Of a DNA stretch of 64,000 nt, positions 1 to 8,470 are shown piece after piece (position 1 is the first letter of the stretch; every line of letters begins with the position of its first letter). The position numbers were made by a program, and so were the translations under genes. The notes below the pieces were generated by a model. That model did no database searches. It was not told where the DNA came from and saw only the letters and a list, made by a program, of their open reading frames with translations. The DNA is from Comamonadaceae bacterium (lineage in GTDB: Bacteria > Pseudomonadota > Gammaproteobacteria > Burkholderiales > Burkholderiaceae_C): positions 1 through 64,000 of the forward strand of contig JAAFIY010000003.1 in the NCBI GenBank assembly GCA_013297985.1. Reading direction: 5' to 3'.

Positions 1-158
1 TGGCCAATCACAAAGACGGTGGCCTGCCTGATGTGATCAGCAGCGACTGCCCGCTGGGCGGCCACCACATTGCCCAGGGCTTTGAAGTCAACCAACTCGG
101 CAGCCCGCCGCAAAAACACCCGCTGACCCTGGTGCGCGAAGCCTACGGCTTAGCCTGA
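1..158 (+). CDS. (Fe-S)-binding heterodisulfide-reductase-like protein, C-terminal end only
   Basis: An open frame enters from the left edge and stops at TGA 156-158; about 51 C-terminal residues are present. They contain SDCPLGGHHIAQG, which resembles the last cysteine motif of GlpC/heterodisulfide reductase-type Fe-S oxidoreductases. The gene downstream encodes a DUF3501 protein. From knowledge of Burkholderiales gene order, these two usually follow a rubrerythrin gene, which would lie outside the window. The likely role is electron transfer in peroxide or oxygen detoxification, but this is inferred from context; the catalytic part is not visible. Confidence 0.7.
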   Translation, partial: ANHKDGGLPDVISSDCPLGGHHIAQGFEVNQLGSPPQKHPLTLVREAYGLA

Positions 159-195
159 AGCGCACCCACCACCGCACTCACTGACCAAGGCACAC

Positions 196-792
196 ATGAC
201 CATGCAGATCACCGGCAAGATCACCCGCGAAAGCCTCATGACGCTAGAGGCTTACAGCAAATACCGCAAAGCCCATCAGGCAGACGTGATTGCGCACCGC
301 AAGCAGCGCAGCGTGCACCTGGGCGAGCACATCACCTTGAACTTTGAAAGCGAATTCACCATGCGCTATCAAATCCAAGAGATGTTGCGCATTGAAAAGA
401 TCTTTGAAGAAGAAGGCATCGAACAAGAAATTGAGGCCTACGCCCCCCTGGTGCCCGACGGCAGCAACTGGAAGGCCACCATGCTCATCGAATACCCCGA
501 TGTGCATGAACGCAAGCGCGAACTAGCCCGCCTGATTGGCGTGGAAGACCGCTTGTTTGTGGAGGTGGAAGGCCACGCCCGCGTGTACGCGATTGCCGAC
601 GAAGACCTGGATCGTGAAAACGAACACAAAACATCGGCCGTGCACTTTGTGCGCTTTGAGCTGACGCCCGCCATGTGCGCCGCGGTCAAGGCCGGTGGCC
701 AGGTCAAACTGGGCTGTGACCACACCAACTACCCGGCCCACGTGCAAATCGTGCCCGAGACGCTGGCCAGCTTGGCCGGTGACTTGAAGTAA
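196..792 (+). CDS. DUF3501 family protein
   Basis: A 198-residue protein with the family hallmarks RESLMTLEAYSKYR near the N-terminus, RYQIQEMLRIEKIFEE around residues 57-72 and VPDGSNWKATMLIE around 86-99. No signal peptide or membrane segment is seen, so it is cytoplasmic. The start ATG at 196 could instead be the in-frame ATG at 202. It lies 37 bases after an Fe-S oxidoreductase fragment, and the two probably form an operon with an off-window rubrerythrin. The biochemical function of DUF3501 is unknown to me; a role in oxidative-stress redox chemistry is inferred only from the company it keeps. Confidence 0.88.
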   Translation: MTMQITGKITRESLMTLEAYSKYRKAHQADVIAHRKQRSVHLGEHITLNFESEFTMRYQIQEMLRIEKIFEEEGIEQEIEAYAPLVPDGSNWKATMLIEYPDVHERKRELARLIGVEDRLFVEVEGHARVYAIADEDLDRENEHKTSAVHFVRFELTPAMCAAVKAGGQVKLGCDHTNYPAHVQIVPETLASLAGDLK

Positions 793-845
793 GCCACGCG
801 GCCCGTTGGTCGCACGGGGATTGCCGCGCCGCTAAGCTTGCAGGC

Positions 846-1640
846 ATGCTGCTGCTTGTTGTTTCCCCCGCCAAATCGCTTGACACCACCACGCCGCTGC
901 CCGCTGCGGCGCAAGCTTTGCCTGTAGGCCAGCCAGCCTTTGTGCCGCAGGCGGCGCAGATCATGGCGCGGCTCAAAAAACTGTCGGCAGCCCAAGTTGG
1001 CAAGCTGATGGACCTGAGCGACAAGCTCGCCACCCTCAATGCGGACCGCTTTGCGGCCTGGGCCGAACACCCTGCGCCTGACGCCACCCGAGCGAGCCTT
1101 TTCACCTTTGACGGCGATGTCTACGGCGGCATCGACGCCCATAGCCTGAAGGCCCCCGCCCTCAAATGGCTGCAAGAGCACTTGCTGATCTTGTCGGGCC
1201 TGTATGGCGTGCTGCGCCCTATGGACGCCATGCAGCCATACCGGCTAGAGATGGGCACCACGATCACCGTGGCCAAGGGCAAACCCAATCTGTACAAGTT
1301 CTGGGGCGACACCCTGGCCCAGCACATCAATCAGCGGGCCGTTGACCACAAAAGCGCCACCCTCATCAACCTGGCCAGCCAGGAGTATTTCAAAGCGGTG
1401 GACCTGAAGGCGCTGCAGACACCCGTGGTGGAGTGCGTCTTTCAAGAACGCAAACCCGGCGGCGCGTACAAGGTGGTCAGCTTCAACGCCAAACGCGCCC
1501 GCGGCCTGATGGCGCGCTGGTGCGCTGAACACCGCCCCACCAAGCCCCAGGCGCTGCAGGCGTTTGGGGTGGAGGGGTATGGGTTTGATGCCGGGGAATC
1601 GACCGATGCGCGGTATGTGTTTAGGCGGGAAGTGGGATAG
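846..1640 (+). CDS. yaaA: Peroxide stress protein YaaA (DUF328/UPF0246)
   Basis: 264 residues, close to the roughly 258 of E. coli YaaA, opening with the diagnostic VVSPAKSLD motif at residues 5-13. Other conserved stretches are LYGVLRPMDAMQPYRLEMGT and LINLASQEYFKAVD. In E. coli YaaA lowers free iron during hydrogen peroxide stress and binds DNA. The protein looks full length and cytoplasmic. It follows the DUF3501/Fe-S pair on the same strand after a 53-base gap, so this end of the window reads as an oxidative-stress/iron neighbourhood. The 76 bases downstream, before the convergent toxin gene, hold nothing I recognise. Confidence 0.95.
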   Translation: MLLLVVSPAKSLDTTTPLPAAAQALPVGQPAFVPQAAQIMARLKKLSAAQVGKLMDLSDKLATLNADRFAAWAEHPAPDATRASLFTFDGDVYGGIDAHSLKAPALKWLQEHLLILSGLYGVLRPMDAMQPYRLEMGTTITVAKGKPNLYKFWGDTLAQHINQRAVDHKSATLINLASQEYFKAVDLKALQTPVVECVFQERKPGGAYKVVSFNAKRARGLMARWCAEHRPTKPQALQAFGVEGYGFDAGESTDARYVFRREVG

Positions 1641-1716
1641 GGCGTCACGACTGCCCTTATGAAGTGGAGTGGCGGCTCGGGTCGCGACCAGCGAAGGGGT
1701 AGGAGCCGCCCACCGC

Positions 1717-2118
1717 TCATTGCGCCGGCCCCACCACTCGTACGGTCGGAAAGTGCCGCACATACCGTCGCGCATCGCGGGTCAGTACGGGCCAGCTCTT
1801 CACCGCCGCATGGGCACCAATGAACAAGTCGGGCAGTACCGTGTTTTTGGAGCCGCCGTCGCGGCGGTATTGTGCAAACGCCTTGCCCGCTAAAAAGAGC
1901 GCTGCGCGGGGTGGCTCACGCAGTTGCAAGCCCAGGCCTGCTAGGGCCGCATCAAGTGCTTCAACGCTGTCAAACGCCAATGCCAGCTCGGCGTAGATCA
2001 CTGGGTTGATGTGCAGGCGATGCAGCTTGGCTTGCATGCGCATTTGGCGGGTTGACCAGTCGGCCCACTGCGGGTCGTTGGCCAGCACGTCGATGAGCAC
2101 GTTGGTATCGACCAACAT
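1717..2118 (-). CDS. vapC: VapC-type PIN-domain toxin ribonuclease
   Basis: 133 residues with a complete PIN-domain acidic set: D4 in [11 protein letters not shown]44 in VIYAEL, D97 in LPDLFIGAHA and D115 in LTRDARRY. The family cleaves tRNA or other RNA with Mg2+ and is neutralised by a cognate VapB. The start ATG shares one base with the stop of the upstream antitoxin gene (TGATG), so translation is likely coupled. Full length with all catalytic residues kept, so the toxin is probably functional. Its RNA target cannot be read from sequence. Confidence 0.9.
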   Translation of the reverse strand: MLVDTNVLIDVLANDPQWADWSTRQMRMQAKLHRLHINPVIYAELALAFDSVEALDAALAGLGLQLREPPRAALFLAGKAFAQYRRDGGSKNTVLPDLFIGAHAAVKSWPVLTRDARRYVRHFPTVRVVGPAQ

Positions 2119-2363
2119 CAGGGTTCGCCGCGCAACAGTGCCATCAGGTCGTCGGTGCGCCAGTGCACATTGGCGGTGCCGCGAGCGGCGTCAAAGCGGT
2201 CAGGTGCAGGTCGTTTGGGCTTGCGCGTTTTGGCTGGGCGCAGGGTGACGTCGCCAGCCTCATTCAACACAAACTCCACCGTAGCGCCCGGCGTTAACCC
2301 GAGCGCGTCACGAATGGGTTTGGGCACGGTGACCTGGCCTTTGGACGTGAGGGTGGTGGACAC
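2118..2363 (-). CDS. vapB: VapB-type AbrB/SpoVT-domain antitoxin
   Basis: The N-terminus [20 protein letters not shown] is a standard SpoVT/AbrB swapped-hairpin DNA-binding domain; the C-terminal part after residue 50 would wrap the toxin. I chose GTG at 2363 (81 residues) because a GGGAG ribosome-binding site lies about 5 bases ahead of it and homologues begin [12 protein letters not shown]; an in-frame TTG at 2375 is the alternative. It precedes vapC with a one-base overlap. A perfect 7-bp inverted repeat directly upstream fits autorepression by the VapBC complex. Confidence 0.9.
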   Translation of the reverse strand: MSTTLTSKGQVTVPKPIRDALGLTPGATVEFVLNEAGDVTLRPAKTRKPKRPAPDRFDAARGTANVHWRTDDLMALLRGEP

Positions 2364-2376
2364 AGTGGCTCCCAAA

Positions 2377-2402
2377 GTATTACCTAAACCAAATCGTAAT
2401 AC
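2377..2402 (-). promoter_or_regulatory. Candidate vapBC operator (inverted repeat)
   Basis: GTATTAC at 2377-2383 and GTAATAC at 2396-2402 form a perfect 7-bp inverted repeat with a 12-base AT-rich spacer, 13 bases upstream of the chosen vapB start. Position and symmetry fit an autoregulatory VapB site overlapping the promoter. Binding is inferred from family behaviour. Confidence 0.55.
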
Positions 2403-2470
2403 CGATGCGGACAGTCTGTCTAGCCTGCTGCAAGCTGCATTGGGGACAATACGGCCAGGAGGACACTCAA

Positions 2471-3418
2471 ATGACCACCGACCAAACCCACACTCCCACC
2501 CAGGCCGCCACCCAGTCCATCACCCCCCAACTGCGCCAATGGATCGTTGAGCAGGCGCAGGCCGGCTGCACGCCACAGTCGGTGCTCAAAGCCATGCGCG
2601 ACGCGGGTTGGCAAGAGCAGGTGGCCATGGCGGCGATGGAAGAGTCTTTGTCGTCTCACCTCACTGACCAAGGCTTGCAGCTGCCCGCTGTGGCCAGCTC
2701 GGCCGAAGAGGCCGCCGCCGCAGCCGCCCAAGCCGAGCTGCCTGCGCTGCGGGTGGGCAAGCCCATGCCGCATCCGCCGCTGGGTGACTGCCAGCTGGTG
2801 CTGGATGTGGGCGACCGCCAAGTCAAGGTGGTCAGCGTCATGCGCATGCCGCCCTACATCACCGTGTTTGACAGTTTTTTCTCGCCCGAAGAATGCGCCC
2901 AGCTGATTGCGCTGGCTGAGCCCCGCATGGCCCGTTCACGCACGGTAAGCGAAGACGCCACGGCCGAGGAATTCAACGCCAACCGCACCAGCGACGGCAT
3001 GTTTTTTCAGCGCGGCGAACACCCCTTTGTGGCCACGCTCGAGCGCCGCATGGCCCGGCTGCTCAACTGGCCTTTTGACAACGGCGAGGGTCTGCAGGTG
3101 CTGCACTACCGGCCGGGCGCCGAATACAAGCCCCACTACGACTACTTTGACCGCGCCAAGGCGGGCACCTCCACCATCCTCAAACGCGGCGGCCAGCGCC
3201 TGGGCACGCTCTTGGTTTATCTGAGCGAACCCCCGCGCGGCGGCGGCACGGTGTTCCCTGATGTAGGCATTGAAGTGACTGCGCGCCTAGGCACGGCGGT
3301 GTTCTTTAGCTACGAGATGGACGACCCCAGCAGCAAAAGCCTGCACGGCGGCAGCCCGGTGATTGAAGGCGACAAATGGGTGTGTACCAAGTGGGTGCGC
3401 GAAGGCTATTTTCAGTGA
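2471..3418 (+). CDS. 2OG-Fe(II) oxygenase, prolyl 4-hydroxylase-like
   Basis: 315 residues. The C-terminal half carries the double-stranded beta-helix with Fe(II) ligands H222 and D224 (YKPHYDYFD) and H292 (KSLHGG), plus K302 in GDKWVCTKW for binding 2-oxoglutarate. Residues 20-60 form a small helical segment, then an Ala-rich linker at 78-90. The ATG at 2471 is preceded by an AGGAGGA Shine-Dalgarno, favouring it over an in-frame ATG at 2405. The substrate is unknown: bacterial P4H-like enzymes hydroxylate proline in proteins such as EF-Tu or act on small molecules. No operon partner is evident. Confidence 0.9.
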   Translation: MTTDQTHTPTQAATQSITPQLRQWIVEQAQAGCTPQSVLKAMRDAGWQEQVAMAAMEESLSSHLTDQGLQLPAVASSAEEAAAAAAQAELPALRVGKPMPHPPLGDCQLVLDVGDRQVKVVSVMRMPPYITVFDSFFSPEECAQLIALAEPRMARSRTVSEDATAEEFNANRTSDGMFFQRGEHPFVATLERRMARLLNWPFDNGEGLQVLHYRPGAEYKPHYDYFDRAKAGTSTILKRGGQRLGTLLVYLSEPPRGGGTVFPDVGIEVTARLGTAVFFSYEMDDPSSKSLHGGSPVIEGDKWVCTKWVREGYFQ

Positions 3419-3440
3419 CGTCGCTGAGCGTTCCATTCAC

Positions 3441-3500
3441 CAATCGGGCTGTTACGCCCATCAATAGGGCGTAAGCAGCTATGAAAGTTGTAGCAAACGG
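3441..3500 (-). repeat. Comamonad intergenic repeat, copy overlapping a start codon
   Basis: On the minus strand this reads TTGCTACAACTTTCATAGCT then GCTTACGCCCTATTGATGGG, matching the family core. The ATG of the downstream alpha/beta hydrolase (3481) and about its first five codons lie inside the element. Confidence 0.8.
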
Positions 3501-4422
3501 CATTCACGTCGAGGTGGAAGACAGCGGCCAACCAGGCGACACCCGCCCGGTGGTGCTGTTGATCATGGGCCTGGGCATGCAGCTCATTGCCTGGCCGCCG
3601 CATGTGGTGCAGCCGCTGCTGGATGCGGGCTATCGCGTGCTGCGCCATGACAACCGCGACATTGGCTTAAGCCAGCACTTTGACCACCTGGGCACGCCCA
3701 ACTTGCTGTGGGCCAGCGTCAAGCACCGCATGGGCCTGAAGGTGCAGGCGCCTTACACCCTTCAAGACATGGCCAACGATGCGGCGGCGGTGCTGGCTGC
3801 GCGCGGTGTCACCCGGGCCCATGCGGTGGGTGTCAGCATGGGCGGCATGATTGCGCAGCGCTTGGCCTTGACGGCGCCCACGTTGGTGCAGTCGCTCACC
3901 CTCATCATGACCAGCAGCGGCGCACGCGGCCTGCCGGGCCCCAAGCCGCCGGTGTTGCGGCACATGCTGTCGCGCCCGGCCAATGCCACGCCTGATGCGG
4001 TGTTGGCCCATGGCGAAAAGCTCATGCAGCTCATTGGCAGCCCGGCCTATCCCAACGACCCTGGCTATGTGCGCCAACGGCTGCAAACGGCCATTGCCAG
4101 ATCGTTTCACCCCAGCGGCGTGTTGCGGCAAATGGTGGCCATTGCCGCCGACACCGAACGCCCCAAGCTGCTGCCGCGCATCACCACGCCCACGCTGGTG
4201 CTGCACGGCGATGCCGATCCGCTGGTGCCGCTGGCCTGTGGGCGCGACGTGGCCCGGCGCATCGGCCCCGCAGCCCGGTTAGTGACTATTCCTGGTATGG
4301 GGCATGACTTGCCGCCGGGCGCCGTGGCCCAGTGGCTGCCGCATGCGCTAGAGCACATGGCCGAGCACGCTGCGCCCGGTGATGCAGCACCCGCCTCTGC
4401 GCCCGTCCCCCTGGCAGCCTGA
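3481..4422 (+). CDS. Alpha/beta hydrolase
   Basis: 313 residues with a complete hydrolase fold signature: oxyanion region LLIMGLGMQ near 27-34, nucleophile elbow GVSMGG with S119, acid D246 in HGDADPLVP and H275 in GMGHDLP. Similar proteins are annotated as esterases or lactone-type hydrolases; the substrate is unknown. There is no signal peptide. The first codons and the ATG lie within an intergenic repeat, so the repeat appears to have replaced the native start region. queF begins 17 bases after the stop, so the two may be co-transcribed. Confidence 0.88.
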   Translation: MKVVANGIHVEVEDSGQPGDTRPVVLLIMGLGMQLIAWPPHVVQPLLDAGYRVLRHDNRDIGLSQHFDHLGTPNLLWASVKHRMGLKVQAPYTLQDMANDAAAVLAARGVTRAHAVGVSMGGMIAQRLALTAPTLVQSLTLIMTSSGARGLPGPKPPVLRHMLSRPANATPDAVLAHGEKLMQLIGSPAYPNDPGYVRQRLQTAIARSFHPSGVLRQMVAIAADTERPKLLPRITTPTLVLHGDADPLVPLACGRDVARRIGPAARLVTIPGMGHDLPPGAVAQWLPHALEHMAEHAAPGDAAPASAPVPLAA

Positions 4423-4438
4423 AACCGGCGCACCCCGC

Positions 4439-5311
4439 ATGAACCTGCCCACCGACGCCGACCTGGCCCGCAGCACGTTGGGCCAGAGCGTGGCCTACAT
4501 CGATACCTACACCCCTGGTCTGCTGCTGCCCCTGCCGCGCGCCACCAAGCGGCGTGAAATTGCCCTGCCGGGTGCCGATGACGGCCGCGTGCCCTTTGTG
4601 GGCGCCGATTTGTGGACCGCGTTTGAACTCTCGTGGCTCAACCCACGTGGCAAGCCCCAAGTGGCCATCGCGCACATCGTGGTGCCCGCCGAGACGCCGC
4701 ACATCATCGAGAGCAAATCCTTCAAGCTGTACCTCAACAGCTTTAATCAAACCGCGTTTGTCGACGCCGCCGCGGTGCGCGATGCCCTTAAGCGCGACCT
4801 GAGCGCGGCCCTGTGGCAAGGCCAAGCCGTGGGCAGCACCCCCGGCGTGCGGCTGGTGCTGCCTGAAGACTTTGGGCGCGAAACCGTGGCCGAACTCCCC
4901 GGCCTGAGCCTTGACCGCCTGGACGTGGAATGCACCCACACCCATCCGGCGCCCGAACTGCTGACCTCTGCCACGCAGGAGCAACCGGTGACAGAGGTGC
5001 TAGTGAGCCATCTGCTCAAAAGCAACTGCCTGGTCACTGGCCAGCCGGACTGGGGCAGCGTGCAAATCAGCTACAGCGGGCCGCAAATTGAGCAAAGTGG
5101 GCTGTTGCGCTACATCGTGAGCTTTCGCCAGCACAACGAATTTCATGAACAGTGCGTGGAGCGGATTTATTGGGACATTTGGCAGCGCTGCAAACCCACC
5201 AAGCTGGCTGTGTTTGCGCGCTACACCCGCCGGGGTGGGCTGGACATCAGCCCCTGGCGATCCAGCCATCCGCAGGCCCTGCCAAGCACCGCACGCACCG
5301 CGCGCCAGTAA
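4439..5311 (+). CDS. queF: NADPH-dependent 7-cyano-7-deazaguanine reductase QueF
   Basis: QueF reduces preQ0 to preQ1 in queuosine tRNA-modification synthesis. This 290-residue protein is the long type II form, near the 282 residues of E. coli. It shows the substrate motif [13 protein letters not shown] at 91-103, catalytic C197 in [15 protein letters not shown], and [12 protein letters not shown] at 232-243. I chose ATG at 4439 by length; an in-frame ATG at 4379 would overlap the hydrolase. No preQ1 riboswitch is visible in the short upstream gap. The 173 bases that follow hold no gene, only a small dyad. Confidence 0.95.
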   Translation: MNLPTDADLARSTLGQSVAYIDTYTPGLLLPLPRATKRREIALPGADDGRVPFVGADLWTAFELSWLNPRGKPQVAIAHIVVPAETPHIIESKSFKLYLNSFNQTAFVDAAAVRDALKRDLSAALWQGQAVGSTPGVRLVLPEDFGRETVAELPGLSLDRLDVECTHTHPAPELLTSATQEQPVTEVLVSHLLKSNCLVTGQPDWGSVQISYSGPQIEQSGLLRYIVSFRQHNEFHEQCVERIYWDIWQRCKPTKLAVFARYTRRGGLDISPWRSSHPQALPSTARTARQ

Positions 5312-5401
5312 GGCTTGGGGCTGGTGGCCTAGGGCGCTCGTTGGAATTGAACGACGCCTCTACCGAAGGCCAGTGTCGCTGGGTATAGTTCGTGCGGTTC
5401 C

Positions 5402-5413
5402 GTTACCCGTAAC
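5402..5413. other. Short dyad GTTAC-CC-GTAAC before the chemotaxis gene
   Basis: A perfect 5-bp inverted repeat with a 2-base centre in the 173-base gap between queF and the chemotaxis receptor. It may be an operator or chance; I find no convincing promoter boxes in this gap. Confidence 0.25.
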
Positions 5414-5484
5414 TTAGCGAGCGTCATTTTTTGATCAGGCCCGCAGCCATCTCGGCCCCAGGCTTTACTCCGCTGTTTCACGCC

Positions 5485-7521
5485 ATGCCATCAAAACCCA
5501 CGTCCACCTCTTCCTCTGCACGGGTTGCGCCTTCGGCGCGCGGTAATGCTCCGGCGAGCCAGCAAGACTTTGTGTCGGTGCGCGATGTCTTCAAATTCCA
5601 CGGCATCTGGGCCTTTGGCGTGCGGCGCATGCGGGCGATGCAGTTCGTGGGCAAAGCCATTTTGATCAGCGTGCTGTTTGCCATTCCGGTGGCGCTGCTG
5701 GCGTACTACTACTTCGGCAACAAGGCCGACGTGATTGCCTTTAGCGCCAAAGAACGTGTGGGCGTGGCATATATCCGCGACGTGTTGCCGGTGTTGCGGG
5801 CCGCGCAATCTGATCGAACAGCGGCATTGACTGCTGCCAAAAACAACACGCCGACAGACGCCTCTGCCCGCTCCACCCTGGCCGCTGCGCAAGGCAAGCT
5901 AGACGCCACCCACCGCGCGCTGGCGGGTGAACTCGAAGGCATTGGCCCCTTTTTTGACAAAGCCAAACAAGCCGCCTCGGCTGCTGCAGGCGCGCAAGGC
6001 GTGGCCAAGGTGTATGACGCGCAAACCCAGTACATCAACGCCTTGCTCACGCTGGTGCTGGAGGCCACCGACCGGTCTAACCTGACGCTTGACCCCGACC
6101 TGGACAGCTATTTCGTCATGGACGCTTTGTCCTTTCGCGTGCCCTTTGTGGCCGAGGCGCTGGCCAGCTTGCGTGACTTGTCGCTCGAAGGCATCGGCTC
6201 GGTCGTAGGCGCTGATATCGCGGTGCGCAAAGAGTCGGCCGAGCAAGTGCCGGTGGCCAAGTTCAACTTTGATTCGATGGTGGCGGGCATTGGCAAATCG
6301 CTGGGGGCCAACCCAGCCCTCAAAGGCACGCTGCGCTGGGAAGACGCCAACAAACCCACCGAAGACGCCATTGCCGCGCTGCAAAAGCACTTTCGATCCA
6401 GCGACACCTCTGAGCTTGAAAAAGCCGCCCCGCGCGATGTCTTGGAGCGGGCGCTGAATGCGCAACTCGATCTGGGCAACCGCCTGCTGGCCGATTTGGA
6501 CAAGCTTTTGGCCACCCGCATCGCAGCCTTTGAAGCCGAGCGCCGTTTGGTGTTGGTGGTGGCGGCGGTGTCGCTGCTGTTGGCGGCCTACTTTTTCTAC
6601 GCCTTCTATTTGGTGATGAGCGGCGGCTTGCGCGAAGTGGCGCGCCACTTGGTGGCCATTACCAATGGCGACCTCACCACCCGCCCGCGCCCCTGGGGCA
6701 AAGACGAACCGGCGCAGCTGATGACCACCTTAAGCGCCATGCAAGATTCCTTGCAAACCTTGGTGGCCGAGGTGCGCAACGCCGCACGCGAGATTGGGTC
6801 GGCCAGCGGCGAGATTTCCTCGGGCTCAATCGACTTGAGCCAGCGCACCGAGCAAAACGCCGCCAGCCTGGAGCAGTCGGCCTCGGCTGTGGAAGAGATT
6901 ACGGCCACCAGCCGCAACGCGGCCGACAACGTGCGCGAGGTGGCATCCATTGCGTCGGGCAACGCCAGCGTGGCGCAAAAGGCAGGCGAGTCGGTGCACC
7001 AGGTGGTCAACACCATGCAGGCCATTCATGCCAGTTCGAGCAAGATCAACGACATCATTGGCACCATTGACAGCATCGCTTTCCAAACCAATATCTTGGC
7101 GCTGAACGCCGCCGTGGAGGCGGCCCGCGCGGGCGAGCAGGGTCGCGGTTTTGCAGTGGTGGCCAGCGAGGTGCGGGCCCTGGCCCAGCGCAGCGCAGCC
7201 GCCGCGCGGGAGATCAAAGACCTCATCAGCACCAGCGTGGCGCAGATCAACACCGGTACTTCAGTGGTGGAGCAAGCGGGCAGCACCATTGAAGAGGTGG
7301 TGAACAACGCGCAGCGCATCAACGCGCTGTTGGGCGAAGTGGCCACCAGCGCGCGTGAGCAGGCCGAGGGCGTGGCCATGGTGGGCGACAGCATCCAGAA
7401 CCTAGACCGCAGCACCCAGCAAAACGCGGCATTGGTGGAAGAAACCAGCGCGGCGGCCAGCGCCCTGGCGGACCAGGCCCAGGCCCTGATTGCCAAGGTG
7501 GATCGGTTCCGCCTGCCTTGA
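5485..7521 (+). CDS. Methyl-accepting chemotaxis protein
   Basis: 678 residues from ATG 5485 (an in-frame TTG at 5431 is possible). Order: Ser/Ala-rich cytoplasmic N-tail of about 50 residues, TM1 around 57-77, a periplasmic ligand domain rich in helices around 78-350, TM2 around 353-378, HAMP, then the methyl-accepting signalling coiled coil. The conserved hairpin tip IDSIAFQTNILALNAAVEAA starts near residue 529 and GRGFAVVASEVRALAQRSA follows. The C-terminus (KVDRFRLP) lacks the NWETF tether for CheR/CheB. The ligand cannot be predicted. It is monocistronic by spacing. Confidence 0.93.
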   Translation: MPSKPTSTSSSARVAPSARGNAPASQQDFVSVRDVFKFHGIWAFGVRRMRAMQFVGKAILISVLFAIPVALLAYYYFGNKADVIAFSAKERVGVAYIRDVLPVLRAAQSDRTAALTAAKNNTPTDASARSTLAAAQGKLDATHRALAGELEGIGPFFDKAKQAASAAAGAQGVAKVYDAQTQYINALLTLVLEATDRSNLTLDPDLDSYFVMDALSFRVPFVAEALASLRDLSLEGIGSVVGADIAVRKESAEQVPVAKFNFDSMVAGIGKSLGANPALKGTLRWEDANKPTEDAIAALQKHFRSSDTSELEKAAPRDVLERALNAQLDLGNRLLADLDKLLATRIAAFEAERRLVLVVAAVSLLLAAYFFYAFYLVMSGGLREVARHLVAITNGDLTTRPRPWGKDEPAQLMTTLSAMQDSLQTLVAEVRNAAREIGSASGEISSGSIDLSQRTEQNAASLEQSASAVEEITATSRNAADNVREVASIASGNASVAQKAGESVHQVVNTMQAIHASSSKINDIIGTIDSIAFQTNILALNAAVEAARAGEQGRGFAVVASEVRALAQRSAAAAREIKDLISTSVAQINTGTSVVEQAGSTIEEVVNNAQRINALLGEVATSAREQAEGVAMVGDSIQNLDRSTQQNAALVEETSAAASALADQAQALIAKVDRFRLP

Positions 7522-7576
7522 CTTGGTGGCCTTGCGGGTCAAACCGGCTGCTCGGCCCTAGAAATCAGCCTAGCCA

Positions 7577-7600
7577 GCTACAAAAAATGTAGCGCACTGG
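7577..7600 (+). repeat. Comamonad intergenic repeat, short copy
   Basis: GCTACA and TGTAGC at 7577-7582 and 7588-7593 form the hairpin head of the repeat; only the left end of the element is recognisable. It sits between two convergent genes and could also slow transcription. Confidence 0.5.
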
Positions 7601-7612
7601 GATTGGGCCGGG

Positions 7613-8470
7613 CTAAGCTTGATCTACAAAGCGGGTGAGCGGCGCCAAATCAGGGAACTGCGGGGTGCGCTTGTCGCGCTGGGCTGTGATGGCTTCGCGC
7701 AGGTGGCTGGTGCTCCACACCGCGCCTTGCAGAACGCCCATGTGTTTGAGTGCATCGTCCACGCTGTGGTCGCGGGCGTAGTGAATCGCCTGCTTGGTAC
7801 CCCAAATGGCCACCGGCGGCTTGGCCGCAATTTCAGCCGCGCACTTCAAGGCCGCCGCCAGGCAATCGGCCTGGGTGTCAAACACGGCATTGACCAGGCC
7901 CCAACTGCGTGCGTCGGCCGCACCCATGCGGCGGCCGGTGTAGGCCAACTCTTTGACCACCGCCAGCGGCAGCAGCTTGGGCAGGCGCTGCAGGGTGCCC
8001 ACATCGGCCACCATGCCGATGTTGATTTCTTGAATGCAAAAGAAGGTGTCGGCGCTGGCGTAGCGCACGCAAGCGGCAGTGACCAAATCCACCGCGCCGC
8101 CCACCACCCCGCCATGCAACGCACAGATCACCGGCACGCGCAGGCTTTCGAGCTTGCTAAAGGTGGCTTGGATGTCGGTGAGCTGGTCAAACATGGCAGC
8201 ACGCCCTTCGGCGCTGCGGTCGTCCATGGTGATGCCGCTCCCAAAGGTGTCCAGCGACATGCCCGCACTGAAGTGGCGCCCGGTGCTGGACAGCACGAGC
8301 ACCCGGGCGCTGCCTTGGGCGTGCACATGGGTGAGCACCGCGTCCAGCTCGCGCCAGAAGGTCGGGTGCATGGTGTTTATGGCCTCAGGCCGATTGAGCA
8401 CCAAGTGGCCGATGTGATCGGTTTCTGAATAGGCAAAGCAAGTCAGCGCGGGAAGGGCAGTGGGGCTCAT
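7613..8470 (-). CDS. Crotonase-fold enzyme, probable delta(3,5)-delta(2,4)-dienoyl-CoA isomerase
   Basis: 285-residue crotonase. The oxyanion-hole region is HFSAGMSLDTF at 67-76. Acidic residues D128 (AVDLVTAA), E148 (CIQEINIG) and D156 (VADVGTLQRLPK) show the same 20- and 8-residue spacing as D176, E196 and D204 of mammalian ECH1. That argues for dienoyl-CoA isomerase rather than plain enoyl-CoA hydratase, with a role in oxidising unsaturated fatty acids. Its ATG overlaps the stop of the upstream diguanylate cyclase gene by four bases (ATGA). No other beta-oxidation gene lies nearby. Confidence 0.85.
   Translation of the reverse strand: MSPTALPALTCFAYSETDHIGHLVLNRPEAINTMHPTFWRELDAVLTHVHAQGSARVLVLSSTGRHFSAGMSLDTFGSGITMDDRSAEGRAAMFDQLTDIQATFSKLESLRVPVICALHGGVVGGAVDLVTAACVRYASADTFFCIQEINIGMVADVGTLQRLPKLLPLAVVKELAYTGRRMGAADARSWGLVNAVFDTQADCLAAALKCAAEIAAKPPVAIWGTKQAIHYARDHSVDDALKHMGVLQGAVWSTSHLREAITAQRDKRTPQFPDLAPLTRFVDQA

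Noticed and set aside
5899..6648. Open frame antisense to the chemotaxis receptor
   Set aside because: Composition is Gln/His/Arg-rich shadow of the real gene; no start signal or motif.
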